This document shows positions 21,951 to 32,879 of a DNA stretch of 64,000 nt, one piece after another. The notes under the pieces were generated by a model. It did not search any database and was not told the origin of the DNA. It saw only the letters and a list, made by a program, of their open reading frames with translations. The position numbers were made by a program, and so were the translations under genes. Source of the DNA: Elephas maximus indicus (Eukaryota; Chordata; Mammalia; Proboscidea; Elephantidae); the NCBI RefSeq assembly GCF_024166365.1, contig NC_064824.1, positions 129,261,108-129,325,107 on the forward strand, in the 5' to 3' direction. Positions within the stretch are counted from its first letter, which is position 1; every line of letters starts with the position of its first letter.

Positions 21951-22295
21951 GCAGCAGTGCTTGAGTGGTAGAATTCTTGCCTTCTATGCGAGAGACTCAA
22001 GTTCAATTCCCGACCAATGAACTCATTTTGCAGACCCACCTGTCTGTCAATGGAGGCTTATTTGTTGCTATGATGCTAAGCAGGTTTCAGTGGAGCCTCC
22101 AGACTAAGATGGATTAGGAAGAAAGGGCTGGTGGTCTACTTCTGAAAATCAGCCAGTGAAAACCGTATGGATCACAAAGGTCTTATGTGCAGTAAGTCCT
22201 GGGCAAGGCTCAGGGTAGCGGTTTGTTCCATTACATATTGGGTAGACATGAGTTGGGGGCCAACTCGAAGGCAGCTAAATGCAAAAATAACAAGT
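21951..22295 (+). mobile_element. tRNA-Gly-headed SINE with RTE tail
   Basis: Second copy of the family at 13.2 kb: head GAGTGGTAGAATTCTTGCC, box B GTTCAATTCCC, body GCAGGTTTCAGTGGAGCC and GGTCTACTTCTGAAAATCAG, tail GGGGCCAACTCGAAGGCAGC. Flanks GTTAACAATGAGGGGGC (from 21936) and GTTAACAGCAGGGTGG (from 22296) fit a target duplication. It sits immediately downstream of the RTE end. Confidence 0.8.
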
Positions 22296-22734
22296 GTTAA
22301 CAGCAGGGTGGTCAACATTTAGACATATTGATTTAATTGTTCCCAGTCATCTCTGATTAGTAAGGTATCTTGGGTAAATTATTTCAGCAAAGTCGTGGTT
22401 TGATTATCCTACAAATTGGTTGTCTATGTTCTATCCGTAGAGATTATTTTCATCTACAGTAAACCTACGAAAGCTGGCATCTGTGTAAGGCAGAAACCTG
22501 TCAGAGAAGGAAAATTCAAACATTTTCCACTAAAACAAGTGATAGAAAAGTGGCAAGACCGCACCCTGTTAAAAGCGGAAAACATTTGAGACCTGGAAAA
22601 ACAAGGCAGACCCATGGAGTTACGGCTGTCACGGGTTTCGTTTCCGTCTTTACTAGTCTTCTTGAAGTTGTGCACCACAACTGAAAAACAATTTGCATCA
22701 AAGGTCATCAATGTTTGTGCTGTTTGACTTGGTA

Positions 22735-22869
22735 GCTATACTTTTAGGAAATAAATTTTAAGGAAATAAACCCAGATGTAGATGATTTATAAATGTGCCC
22801 AAATGTGTTCATAGCAATGGAATTTATAAAAGACTGAGGAGCAGCTAAGTAAATTACATCCATAATATA
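22735..22869 (+). mobile_element. Old L1/HAL1-like 3' fragment, left part
   Basis: TTCATAGCAATGGAATTTATAAA, AAGTAAATTACATCCATAAT and ATGGAAT follow the order of old L1 ORF2 ends. The element resumes after the L2-like block. Confidence 0.55.
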
Positions 22870-22990
22870 TGGAATCATTCAATAAATGTATATTAAATGC
22901 CTACTATGCCCAGACACTATCCTAGACACCTGATAAAACTTTGGTTAGCAAAATAAAGATTACCGCCATCTTGGAATTTGCACACTTAAA
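22870..22990 (-). mobile_element. LINE-2-like segment within L1
   Basis: TTCAATAAATGTATATTAAAT, then GCCTACTATGCCCAGACAC is the complement of an L2 terminus. It lies between two collinear parts of an old L1. Confidence 0.5.
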
Positions 22991-23270
22991 AATTATGTGC
23001 TTCAGAGTTTTCAGTTACATAGGGAAATGCTTAACATATTATGATGAGTAAAACAGCATGATAAGAAACTGTATGTTCAATACAGATTCATATTTGCCCA
23101 GAAAATTATTAAAGGATAATGAGTCAAAATGTTAACAGACATTATCTCTGAGTGGTTACGTTGCGAGTTATTATTTTTCCTTGTATGTTCTATGTTTCAT
23201 TATTATTTTTGAGCAACTTTTAAACTCAGAAAAACTATAGATTAGGAAAGAAAGTGAGCCATACGCCAAC
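22991..23270 (+). mobile_element. Old L1/HAL1-like 3' fragment, right part
   Basis: AAATGCTTAACATATTATG, then TCAAAATGTTAACAGACATT, then TATCTCTGAGTGG continues the L1-type 3' region. Confidence 0.55.
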
Positions 23271-23584
23271 CTGAGCCACAGGAATCTGAAACTCTTGCTC
23301 TTAAAACTTTTGTACTCTATGTTCCTTACAAGCAGTATCACTTTTTTTTAAAGTATAAGTTTTCCAATCTACAAAGCCATTTTTAGCATTCTTTCATCTG
23401 ACAGCTGAAGACAGCAAGCAATAACCTGCCTCAGACAACTGTAGCTCAGTGTTAAGTGTTTAGGGCTGATAAGTCAATGAATTGATTGGTAAATGTAAAC
23501 CGTGTTTTGTGATATTACACATTCTGATATCCATGGAATTACTTATATAACACTATTTGTATACAAGGTAGATTGGACATCTGT

Positions 23585-23855
23585 GAGCATAATGCACACA
23601 CAAAGACACACATGCAAACCCAGATAAACATGTACACACATGTGTGCACACATACACACACAGGCACATGTGCCCACAAATACACCCACATATACAAAGC
23701 ATATACACACACACGCACACACACATGCACACACACACGCACACACACATGCCCACACACACACACGGACATACACGCACACACACAGGCATGTACACAC
23801 TCGCACAGAGGCACACATACACAATTAACACTCACATGCACACCCACGTACACAC
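23585..23855. repeat. CA-rich imperfect microsatellite
   Basis: About 270 bp of ACAC interspersed with ATGC, ACGC and AGGC variants. Six overlapping His/Thr- or Cys/Val-rich frames here are by-products of the dinucleotide repeat and are not genes. Confidence 0.92.
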
Positions 23856-23887
23856 AGATATCCAAAAAAGATAATAATATAATAGCC

Positions 23888-24054
23888 AAAAAAAAAAGGC
23901 AAATTTGTTGCGGTCGAGTCGATTCCAACTCATAGCAACCCTATTGGACAGAGTAGAACTGCCCCACTGAGTTTCCAAAGAGCACCTGGTGGATTCGAAT
24001 AGCTTCCTTTTGGTTAGCAACCATAGCTCTTAACCACTATGCCAACAGAGTTTC
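23888..24054 (-). mobile_element. AfroSINE, short form, with clear TSD
   Basis: Reversed short form (GTCGAGTCGATTCCAACTC, GGTGGATTCGAATAGC). Flanks GATAATAATATAATAGCCA (23869-23887) and GATAATATAATAGCCA (just after 24055) form a long target duplication differing by a 3-nt indel, which suggests a relatively recent insertion. Confidence 0.9.
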
Positions 24055-24055
24055 T

Positions 24056-24550
24056 GGATAATATAATAGCCAGGTGCCCAATATTTTTTAAAGCAGTCCT
24101 AATTTCATACTTTTATTATCATCAACACAGGAAACTTTTAAACTTAATGCTCTTTAGTTTTTATGTCTCTGGAAGACTTTAGGCAAATGGATATTCAAAC
24201 ACTAGAAAACAATACTTTATCGGACCTTGCGTCTTCATTTTGCTTCTGAATCTAAGGTCACCTAAACAAAAGAGGAACACAATAACGTTCCTGGGGTAAC
24301 CTGAATGGGAAGTTTTACCTTTCTAACCCCAAGTAGATTACCAAATGTGTACAAACATATCTGATGGTTCTTCTGTCATTTTCCTACATATCTGTGACTC
24401 TATAAAACACATACAGACATTAAGTTGAGAAACAAGCTGAGCAGGAAGAGGGAGCCTTGAAGTCATAACAAACTGGGTGGAAGCAGATATAAGAACAATG
24501 ATATAAGTATCAGAAATTGTAGCATCTCCACTCTAGTTAGTGTGTTTGGG
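24056..24550. other. Unassigned noncoding sequence
   Basis: No repeat or exon recognised. Confidence 0.4.
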
Positions 24551-24769
24551 GCAGGGCCTTGAATGGTTTGTTCCAGTTCAAACCCCTGCTGAAATTTTAC
24601 ATTTCCACCCCAGACATACTGAATCAGAATCTATATTTTAACAAGATCCCATGTAAAAACCACCTGGAAATCTTGTCAAAAATGTTGATTCTGATTCAGT
24701 ATATCTGGGGGCGGAAATGCAAATTATCAGCAGGGGTTCAAACTGGAGTGAACCACTTGGAAGCCCTGC
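24551..24769. repeat. hAT/MER5-like palindrome (~219 bp)
   Basis: Left arm 24551-24647 and right arm 24670-24769 are reverse complements with scattered mismatches. Both start GCAGGGC and include CCAGTT, ACCCCTGCTGA, CATTTCC, ATACTGAATCAGAATC and ACAAGAT. The ~22-nt centre is 24648-24669. The motif 'ACTGAATCAGAATCT...TTAACAAG' is characteristic of MER5-type hAT-Charlie elements, so this looks like an inverted pair or palindromic derivative. Confidence 0.82.
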
Positions 24770-25007
24770 TTTGTAGGAGCCAGGATAGGAGATAGAAGGA
24801 GACTGGGATGTTAGATCTTTCTGAAGTACGTGGAACTGATCAATCAATACCTTTGGAGAAAGAAGGACAAGCCCTAAATACTCGATTAACATATAAGCAG
24901 GTGTTGTTCAAGATTATCTGTCTAAGCAAAAGATTAGCTTTCAGGGTAAAGCTAATGACTAACGAAAGGGAAGAATGAAAATTACAACTTACTGTAGTAG
25001 TTGTACA

Positions 25008-25212
25008 GTGTTGTTGTTGTGTGCTGTCAAGTTGACTCTGACTCATAGTGGCCCTATACGACAGGATAGAATTGCCCCATTAGGCTTCCAAGGCTGTAAT
25101 CTTTATGGAAGAAGTTCACCAGATTTTCTCTTCCTCAGAGCTGCTGGTGGGCTCCAACAGCTGACCTTTCTGTTAGCAGTCAAGAGCTTAACCGTTTCGC
25201 CACCAGAGTTCC
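25008..25212 (-). mobile_element. AfroSINE, long form
   Basis: Reversed copy with (TTG)n start, GTTGACTCTGACTCATAGTG, GTAATCTTTATGGAAGAAG and terminal CACCAGAGTTCC. Flanked by TAGTTGTACA just upstream (about 24995) and just downstream (about 25216). Confidence 0.88.
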
Positions 25213-25297
25213 TTAGTTGTACACTAAGTCATTACAACTTATTGCTGCCTTCCCAACTAGGTGACTGGGAGAAAGCAGTCACCACGGAAGGATACAG

Positions 25298-25405
25298 GAG
25301 CCCTGGTTGCACAGTGGTTAAATGATCAGCTGCTAACTGAAAGGACGGTGGTTCAAAGCCCCAGCCAGTCCATGGAAGAAAGATGTGGCAGTCTGCTTCC
25401 TTAAA
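25298..25405 (+). mobile_element. AfroSINE interrupted by another, left part
   Basis: Intact head GGAGCCCTGGTTGCACAGTG and centre GTGGCAGTCTGCTTCC. It breaks where other copies read 'ataaagattacagcc'. Confidence 0.87.
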
Positions 25406-25606
25406 ATTTAAAAACAAAACATTTCAGTCAGTTCCAACTCATGGAGACCCTATAGAACAGCGTAGAACTGCCCCACAGGGTTTCCAAGGAAGTAATCTTT
25501 ATGGAAGCAGACTGCCACATCATTCTCTTGCAGAGCAGCTGGTGGATTCGAATGGCTGACCTTTCAGTTAGCAGCCGAATGCTTAACAACTGCACCAGCA
25601 GGGCTC
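25406..25606 (-). mobile_element. AfroSINE inserted within another
   Basis: A complete reversed long form (GTCAGTTCCAACTCATGG to CACCAGCAGGGCTC) filling the gap in the plus-strand SINE. Confidence 0.87.
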
Positions 25607-25702
25607 AGCCTAGAAGAAACCCTATGCGGTAGTTCTACTCTGTATCGTAGGGTTGCTATGAGCCAGAATCGACTCGACAGCACCGAACAACAACAACCAC
25701 AA
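25607..25702 (+). mobile_element. AfroSINE interrupted by another, right part
   Basis: Resumes AGCCTAGAAGAAACCCTATG and runs to the (AAC)n tail. Outer flanks GAAGGATA and GAAAGGATA support one original insertion spanning 25298-25702. Confidence 0.87.
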
Positions 25703-26007
25703 CATGAAAGGATAGGAAAGGTAGACAAAAGACTTTTAGGATTTTGCTCCAAATTGGTAGCTAAAAGTAAAGTAACTCCTTTCACCTCCGAGCTCCAAAG
25801 AGTCGCTGGCTGTGACATGTGAACAGCCAGGCTTAGAGAAATATTGTGGGGACAGAAAGTCTGTGAAAGAGATGCCACAGCAGCTTGATTCAGGGGAGAC
25901 AGGTGGTCGGAGGAGCACTGCCTGGCCTCAAGTATGTATATAGATTCCATTCCTTAAATATCTTGACCTTGGACCATGCAAGGAACTCTGTGAGAAGGGG
26001 AAGGGAT

Positions 26008-27785
26008 TGTTGCTAGGTTCTGTGGAGTTGATTCTAACTCATAGCAACCCTATGTACAACAGAAAATAACACTGCTTGGACCTGCGCCATGCTCACAATC
26101 CTTGCTATGTTTGAGCTCTTTGTTTCAGCGACTATATCAATCCATCTCACTGAGGGTATTTCTTTTTCGCTGACCCTCTACTTTACCAAGCATGATGTCC
26201 TTCTCCAGAGACTGGTCCTTCCTGATAACACATCCAAAGAAAGCATGGCAAAGTCTAGCCATCCTTGCTTCTAAGAAGCATTCTGGCTGTACTTCTTCCA
26301 AGACAGTTTTGTTTGTTCGTCTGGCAATCCATGTTATATCCAATATTCTTTGCCAACACCATAATTCAAAGGCATCAATTCTTCTTCAGTCTCCCTTATT
26401 CATTGTCCAGCTTTCACATGCATATGAGGCGATTGAAAATACCATGGCTTAGATCAGGCACACCTTAATCCTTAAGGTGACATCTTGTCTTTTTAACACT
26501 TTAAAGAGGTCTTTTGCAGCAGATTTACCCAATCCAATGCATTTCTTGATTGCTGCTTCCATGGGCTTTGAATGTGGATCCAAGTAAAATGAAGTCCTTG
26601 ACAACTTCAATATTTTCTCTGATTATCATGATGTTGCTTATTGGTCCAGCTGTGAGAATTTTTGTTTTCTTTATGTTCAGATGTAATTCATACTGAAGGC
26701 TGTAGTCTTTGATCTTCATCAGTAAGTGCTTCAGGTCCTCTTCACTTACAGCAAGCAAGGTTGTGTCATCTGCATATTGCAGGTTGTTAATGAGTCTTCC
26801 TCTAATCCTGATGCCGAGTTCTTCTTCATATAGGTCCAGCTTCTCTGATTATTTGCTCCCCATACAAATTGAATAAGTATGGTGAAAGGATACAACCCTG
26901 ACACACACTTTTCCTGATTTCTGATGCACCATTCCTTTGTTCTGTTTGAACAATTGCCTCTTGGTCTATGTACTGGTTCCACATAAGTACAATTAAGTGT
27001 TCTGGAATTCCCATCTTTATCAATGTTATCCATAATTTATTATGATCCACACAGTCTGATGTCTTTACATACCAATAAAACACAGGTAAACATTGTTCCG
27101 GTATTCTCTCTTTTCAGCCAAGACCTATCAGACATTATCAATGATGTCCCTCGTTCCACATCCTCTTCTGAACCCAGCTTGAATTTCTGGCAGTTCCCTG
27201 TCAATGTACCGCTGTGATTATTTTTTAATTATCTTCAGCAAAATTTTACTTGTGTGATATTAATGATACTGTTCAATAATTTCTACATTCTTTTGGATCA
27301 CCTTTCTTTGGAATGGGCACAAATATGGATCTCTTCTAATCAGTTGGCCAGGTAGCTGTCTTCCAAATTTCTTGGCGAAGACAAGTGAACACTTCCAGCA
27401 TTGCATCCATTCGTGGAAACATCTCAATTGGTATTCTGTCATTTCCCAGAGCCTCGCTTTTCACCAATGCCTTCAGTGCAGCTTGAAGTTCTTCATTCAG
27501 TACCATGGGTTCTTGATCAAATGCTACCTCCTAAAATATTTGAATGTCAACCAATTATTTTTAGCACAGTGTCTCTGTGTATTCATTCCATCTTCTTTTG
27601 ATGTTTCCTGTGTCATTCAATGTTTTCCCACAGAGTCCTTCAATATTGCAACTCAAGGTTTGAATTTTTTCTTTAGTTCTCTCAGCTTGAGAAATGCCAA
27701 GCATGTTCTTCCCTTTTGATTTTCTAACTCCAGGTCTTTGCACATTTTATTATAATGTTTTACTTTGTCTTCTCGAACCAATTAA
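26008..27785 (-). pseudogene. RTE/BovB-type LINE, reverse transcriptase remnant
   Basis: Read on the minus strand this is ~1.8 kb of an RTE-clade LINE. Frames at 26826-27083 and 26525-26758 carry RT motifs: MGIPEHLIVLM, CQGCILSPYLFNLY, then EEDLKHLLMKIKDYSLQYE and LNIKKTKIL. The segment between the RT blocks is split across frames, and the catalytic YADD-like region is decayed (NMQMTQPCLL-type reading in a shifted frame). The 3' noncoding end and (TTG) tail complement lie near 26008. It is 5' truncated and coding-dead. A related plus-strand copy is at 41.5-42.8 kb. Confidence 0.88.
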
Positions 27786-27789
27786 TGCA

Positions 27790-28750
27790 TACTAATATGT
27801 GTTTATTTTGGAAATATGTAAACTAAGAATAATACAAAACTAGAAATTAATACTACCTATTTTTTTTTATAATCTCATAATTCAGAAATACTCACCATTA
27901 ACATTCTGCCATATATCCATCCATTTGTATTTTTTGCACAAAATATAAAGTTTTCTGTTAATTGGGAATTATTATAAACTTACAGTTTTGCAACCTGCCT
28001 TTTAAATTTAAGGAGTATCAAAAATATTTGGTAATGTTATTAAATATTTTTTAAATAATTTTTTATGTGTTTAAGATGAATATAAAGACAGTAAATTACC
28101 TTCCCATTTAACAATTTCTAGACAAATTTTTCAGTGATTTTCTTTACATTTTTCACAACTTGTCTGCCATTATTCTCATTCATTCAGTTCTGGTTGTCCA
28201 TTTCCAGCACTCTAGTTTCCCTGCCCCCTTACCTTCTCATCTTCACTTTAGAGTAATTTTTAACCATTTGGCCCCTGATCTTTCTTAGAGAAGTTCTTTA
28301 CTCACAGGTGACACTCTTTATTTTATGAGCCAAGCTATTATTTAGTTAAAAAGGTGACCTCAAGGGATAATTCCAGTTTAAGGTTTAAAGCATAACTCAG
28401 GTAGATAGTCTCGGGGTATCCTCTAGTCTCAACTGGTCCCAGTAAGTCTGGATGTTTTGAGAATTTGAATTCTGTTCCACCTTTCTCTTCTGTTCTATGG
28501 GGATTCATCTATTGGGATCCTGATCTAAATATTCTTTTAAAACAGGGTTTTTAATGGTTGCATGGAATGCTATCACATGGATGTCCTCTAGCTTATGTAA
28601 TGATCACAGTACTTACATGTCGAATGATTCTGAAATGTACATAACTTTGTGATGCATATCCTTATATCTAAGACTTCATCACATCACATCTCTCTCACTC
28701 TCTTTTTTTTTTTCCTCCAGCTAAATACCTAGAGGTGAACCTGGGTAAAC
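27790..28750. other. AT-rich unassigned sequence
   Basis: Parts resemble old LINE 3' regions in composition (ACCATTAACATTCTGCCATAT), but I could not assign a family. No exon is seen. Confidence 0.4.
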
Positions 28751-28754
28751 GGCT

Positions 28755-29257
28755 ATCTTGGTTATCTAGTGCTGCTATAACAGAAATACCACAAGTGGAT
28801 GGCTTCAACAAAGAGAAGTTTGTTCACAGTCTAGTAGGTTAGAAGTCCGAATTCAGGGTGTCTGCTCCAGGGGAGGATTTCTCTCTGTCAGCTCTGGAGG
28901 AAGGTCCTCGTCATCAACCTTCCTCTGGTCAAGGAACTTCTCAGGTGCAGGGACCTCGAGTCCAAGGGATGCACTTTATTCCTGGTGCTGCTTTCTTGGT
29001 GGCATGATGTTCTCATGTCTCTGCTCATTTCTCTCTTTTATATCTCAAAAGAGATTGGCTTAAGACACTATATAATCTTGTAGATCTCGTCAATATAACT
29101 GCCACTAGTCCATTTCATTACATCATAGTGATAGGATTTACAACATATAGGGAAATCATATCGGATGACAAAATGGTAGACAATCATACAGGACTAGAAA
29201 TCATGACCTAGCCAAGTTGACAGATATTTTGGGGGGAAAAGATTTAATCCATGACAA
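28755..29257 (-). mobile_element. Solo LTR, MaLR (MLT1/MST-like)
   Basis: Reverse-strand counterpart of the LTR at 6152-6664: GTGCTGCTATAACAGAAATACC at the left, and CCATGACA (complement of TGTCATGG) at 29249-29256. GGCTAT on both sides (28751-28756 and 29259-29264) is a probable target duplication. Confidence 0.8.
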
Positions 29258-29382
29258 TGGCTATGCATATTTTTTCAGAATTTTGATATTTGGTACCAAA
29301 TTATCCTCTAGAAAAGCCTACTGATTTATATTTTACCAGCAAGAAGTACGACTGTCAATTCTCCCATATCCTCACTAACATT

Positions 29383-29590
29383 AAGTTGTTGCTGTTGTTA
29401 TTTGCCATTGAGTTGATTCCAACTTGTGATGACCCTGTGCTTGCAGAGTAGAACTGCTCCATAGGGTTTTCTAGGCTGTGACATTTTAGAAGCAGATCGT
29501 CAAACCTATCTCTCAAGGCACCTCTGGGTGAGCTCAAACCGCCAACCTTTCAGCTAGCAGTTGAGCACTTCGCCACTTGTGCTACTCGGG
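29383..29590 (-). mobile_element. AfroSINE, long form
   Basis: (TTG)n start, GAGTTGATTCCAACTTGTG, central TTTTAGAAGCAGATCGTC, and head ending in CACTTGTGCTACTCGGGG. Confidence 0.85.
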
Positions 29591-29999
29591 GATAAATCTC
29601 TCAGGTTTTTATTCAAATATTTTATCATACTGTAGTCTTCATTGCAATTTTTCTCCATTGGTGAGGTTTCCCTTACATTCATTCATTTCTTATGTTTTAA
29701 TGTGGAAAATAAAACCAAAATGGAATTCTCTATTGCACACATCTTTTTACCCAGGAACAGTCTGAGCAGACACACTTATGCCCATCCCTACCTGATTCCT
29801 GAGGTATCGTTTTCCTCACTGTCATTTTCCCCACTAAAATGTCAGTAAAATGGTTCATAAAAAGAAAGGACGGATAGAATGAGGGAGGAGAGGTCAGCAG
29901 AAGAGGATGTGAGAAACTTTGGAAGATGGAAAGCAAACAGACAAGTGGGAAGTGATGCAGGTTTCCCTGAAGGAGGGGAACCCACCAAGAGGCAAGTGA

Positions 30000-30200
30000 A
30001 GTTGGAAAAGATGAGGAAATAGATCCTCTCCTAGAACTGGCAGAAGGCTCATGGCCTTGCCAACATCTTCATTTTGGTCCAGTGAAACAGATTTCAGACT
30101 TCTGACCCCCCACCCAAATTATAAGAGAATAAACGTGTGTTCTTTTCAGACACCAGGATTGTGGTATTATGTTTGAACAGCCTTAAGAAATGAATACAGA
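30000..30200 (+). mobile_element. MaLR/MLT1-like LTR 3' part
   Basis: TTTGGTCCAGTGAAACAG, GACTTCTGACCCCCCAC, AGAGAATAAACGTGTG and CTTAAGAAATGAATACAG follow the order of MLT1 LTR 3' ends. Confidence 0.6.
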
Positions 30201-30295
30201 CTCATGCCTATTAATAAACAAAAACCAGTTTATTCTGCATCTAGAATCTAATTACTGATTTCATTGGTTTTCGGTGTCAAAATAGTTTAAACACC

Positions 30296-30500
30296 GAGAT
30301 CGCTGGGTAGCTCAAACATCTTGTGCTCAACTACTTACCTAAAGTTTGTTGGTTTGAACACAGCCTGAAGCACTGCAGAAGAAGGACTTGGTGAACTGCT
30401 TCCATTAAGATTACAGCCAGAAAACCCTACGGCCCAGTTCTGTTCTGTAATACCTAGGATTGCCGTGAGTCGGACTCAACTCTATGGCGCTGCGTTTGGT
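30296..30500 (+). mobile_element. AfroSINE, long form, diverged
   Basis: GCTGGGTAGCTCAAACATC head, GAACTGCTTCCATTAAG centre, GCCGTGAGTCGGACTCAACTC tail. Confidence 0.82.
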
Positions 30501-30509
30501 TGTTTTTGC

Positions 30510-31405
30510 TTGTTTGTTTTTTGCTCAATGTGTAACTCAGATACAGTGCTGCTTTTTTAGAATATACATATGATGAAAATTTTTTCTCTTTTATAGATCA
30601 AAACATCCAGAATAAGCATCCTTTTAATTCTACAAAGAGACGACTGTTTTTTAAAAGGAGTATTTTAACAGCACATTCAAAACAATGCGAGGGGGTACTG
30701 TAACTATCACGCTTGTGATCTTTAAGTTTTCTGATATTTAACCAAACATTTAAGCAAGTATCATATTTCAAAGCCCCTCATCTGACGTCAGGCGTAGCCT
30801 TGCTCCTGCACTGTTGGATGCTTTGAGGATCTTTAATGAGTAACGTAAATTTTTAGAAGCTATCACAACATACATTTTGTCTTTAAGCACTTCCTGAAAT
30901 AAACGTACAAAGTCTCTAAAATCAAGACACTCTGGGGAAAGTGCTGATCAGTACTTGTGAAAGAAATTAATTTACGCCGTACCAGTTTCTTCTGGTACCA
31001 TAGGTGAGAAAGTACTTATCGGTGAATATTTTCTAAAGTCATAAACCTGTTAAGAAAATGCATTTGTGGCTCATTAGGCTGTTAGCTCTGTGTTATTTAC
31101 TTAGCTAGGGCTTCCTCTTTCTTTTTCACCTCTGCAGAGAAAAGTGTTTCACTTTCTGGAAGGCAGGGCTGGAAGGTGGGAAAGACCCTCTGCGCATTTG
31201 ACCATTTCTTCAAATGTTTGGGGATCAGAGTGATTCCATGGGACTCCAAAGTACTGAAAATTCTTGGCTTCAGGAGTTAATTCATATTTCTTGGAGTTTT
31301 TATATGATTACTTCAGGGTAAGACCCCAAGCAAAACATTTCTGTATACAGATAAATTTGATGGTCATTCCAGCCTTTGGACATGAATATTACACATCTAA
31401 ATCCA
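30510..31405. other. SINE-free noncoding stretch
   Basis: No repeat family recognised in ~0.9 kb. Contains a small perfect inverted repeat (TACCAG-TTTCTT-CTGGTA near 30978-30997). Conservation cannot be judged here. Confidence 0.35.
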
Positions 31406-31407
31406 CA

Positions 31408-31610
31408 ATGGAGTCTCAGGTTGGTGCCAATGGTTAACATGCTCAGCTGCTAACCAAAAGGTCGGAGTTCGAGTCCAGTCAGAGATGCCTCAGAAGACCT
31501 GATGATCTGCTTCCCAAAAATTGGCCACCGAAAACCTTGCGGAGCACAGTTCTACTCCGACATACGTGGTTCCGAAATGAGTTGAAATCAACTATACGGC
31601 AACTGGTTTT
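31408..31610 (+). mobile_element. AfroSINE, long form
   Basis: GGAGTCTCAGGTTGGTGCC head, GGTCGGAGTTCGAGTCC (box B), CAGAAGACCTGATGATCTGC centre and a degraded tail. Confidence 0.82.
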
Positions 31611-31744
31611 CCCCACTAGGTAGAATGATGGCCTTAGTGTTGATGTATGTGTGTGGGGGTGGGGTGGCAAGGGAACGTTGTTGAGAAAAATTCTATTCAT
31701 TTCTATTTTAGTAAAAGGGCTTTTTTAAAATAATTTTTTTTTAA

Positions 31745-32190
31745 ATAGGATAAAGTATTTTATCAAATGGCTTTCCAAAATAAACTGGAACAAAAGACTT
31801 GCATGGTTTAATCTACTGATTTGTTAAATTCTGTTAAACTTCTTATTTGTTCAATCATTCGTATGTCCCTGAAATAAGCCCCACTTGATTGTGGTAAATT
31901 ATTCTTTTCATGTGTTGCTGGAGTTTGGTTGCTAATACTACTTTATTTAGGAACTTGGTGTTGATAGCCACCATGTGAGATTGTCTATGATGTGCATGGG
32001 CACCCTACTTTTGTTGGTTTTAGGTGTCCATGTTGTCCTGACCTCATAAAAATTGTTGAGAAGCTTTCCTTTTTGCTGCTCTGAAAGAGCCTGAGTAACA
32101 CTGGAGTTATCTGTTCCTTAAAGTTTTGGTAGAACTTCTCCGTGAAACCATCTGGGCCTGGGGCTTTCCGAGGTTTTGCTTTCATGAACC
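31745..32190 (-). pseudogene. L1 ORF2 reverse transcriptase fragment
   Basis: On the minus strand, 31985-32185 reads with [20 protein letters not shown], the start of the L1 RT domain (typically SPGPDGFTAEFYQ). About 190 nt farther on, another frame gives LNKVVLATKLQQHMKRIIYH followed by NQVGLISG, matching L1 'ILNK...QQHIKKIIHHDQVGFIPG'. The intervening part is deleted or shifted. Heavily decayed. Confidence 0.82.
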
Positions 32191-32274
32191 TTCTTTTGTT
32201 TATATTATTTGGCGTGTTTATATTTAGTTTAGTTTTGTTTTTTAAGCCTCAGGGGTGAAGGATTGGGTTTATTA

Positions 32275-32660
32275 TGCCCCTTAGTTCATGGTCCATCATT
32301 ATCATTGACTCACCCAAGGCCCCTTCTTGTTTATTTCTTAAGTGTTTATTCCTTTTCAGCCCCACATTCCCTCCTAGTACCTTTCCCCTCATATATGCAG
32401 CAGTTCTGATATGCTTAACGTAGAGTCTTCTTCTCTAAAGAGTTTCTTCTGCCCACTTCTTGCTGTATTGTATTGCTTATGCGCGTTGATCCTATGTTCT
32501 TATACATTAAGCATTCTCAAAACTGTTAGATCCTCATTCCGCATTGCACTTTTCATCACTTTAAACTGTGATAAAGTTATAAAGCAGCCAGCAGATCAGA
32601 ATTATTATAGTTCTATTTTCCCTCCACCCACTTCTCTTCACTATTCAATTTTAGTTTATA
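32275..32660. other. Unassigned noncoding sequence
   Basis: No repeat or exon recognised. The 120-codon frame at 32411-32773 runs into the following SINE and is not a gene. Confidence 0.4.
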
Positions 32661-32667
32661 TTATTTA

Positions 32668-32875
32668 TATTTGTGGCACAAACGGTTTGTGCTCAACTGC
32701 TAACCTAAAGGTTCCTGCTTCAAATCCACCCAGTGGTGCCATGGAAGAAAGGCCTGGCAATCTGCTTCCATAAAGATCACAGCCAAGAAAACCCTATGGA
32801 GCACAGTTCTACTGTTTAACACATGGGGTCACCATGAGTTGGAATTGACTGATGGCAATGGGTTTTTTGTTTTTG
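32668..32875 (+). mobile_element. AfroSINE, long form
   Basis: AACTGCTAACCTAAAGGTTC head, GAAGAAAGGCCTGGCAATC centre, CACCATGAGTTGGAATTGAC tail and T-rich end. Confidence 0.85.
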
Positions 32876-32879
32876 TTTT

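Noticed and set aside
23539..23935. Overlapping open frames of up to 129 codons rich in His/Thr or Cys/Val
   Set aside because: They follow entirely from the CA-rich microsatellite, appear in several frames on both strands, and have no gene-like context.
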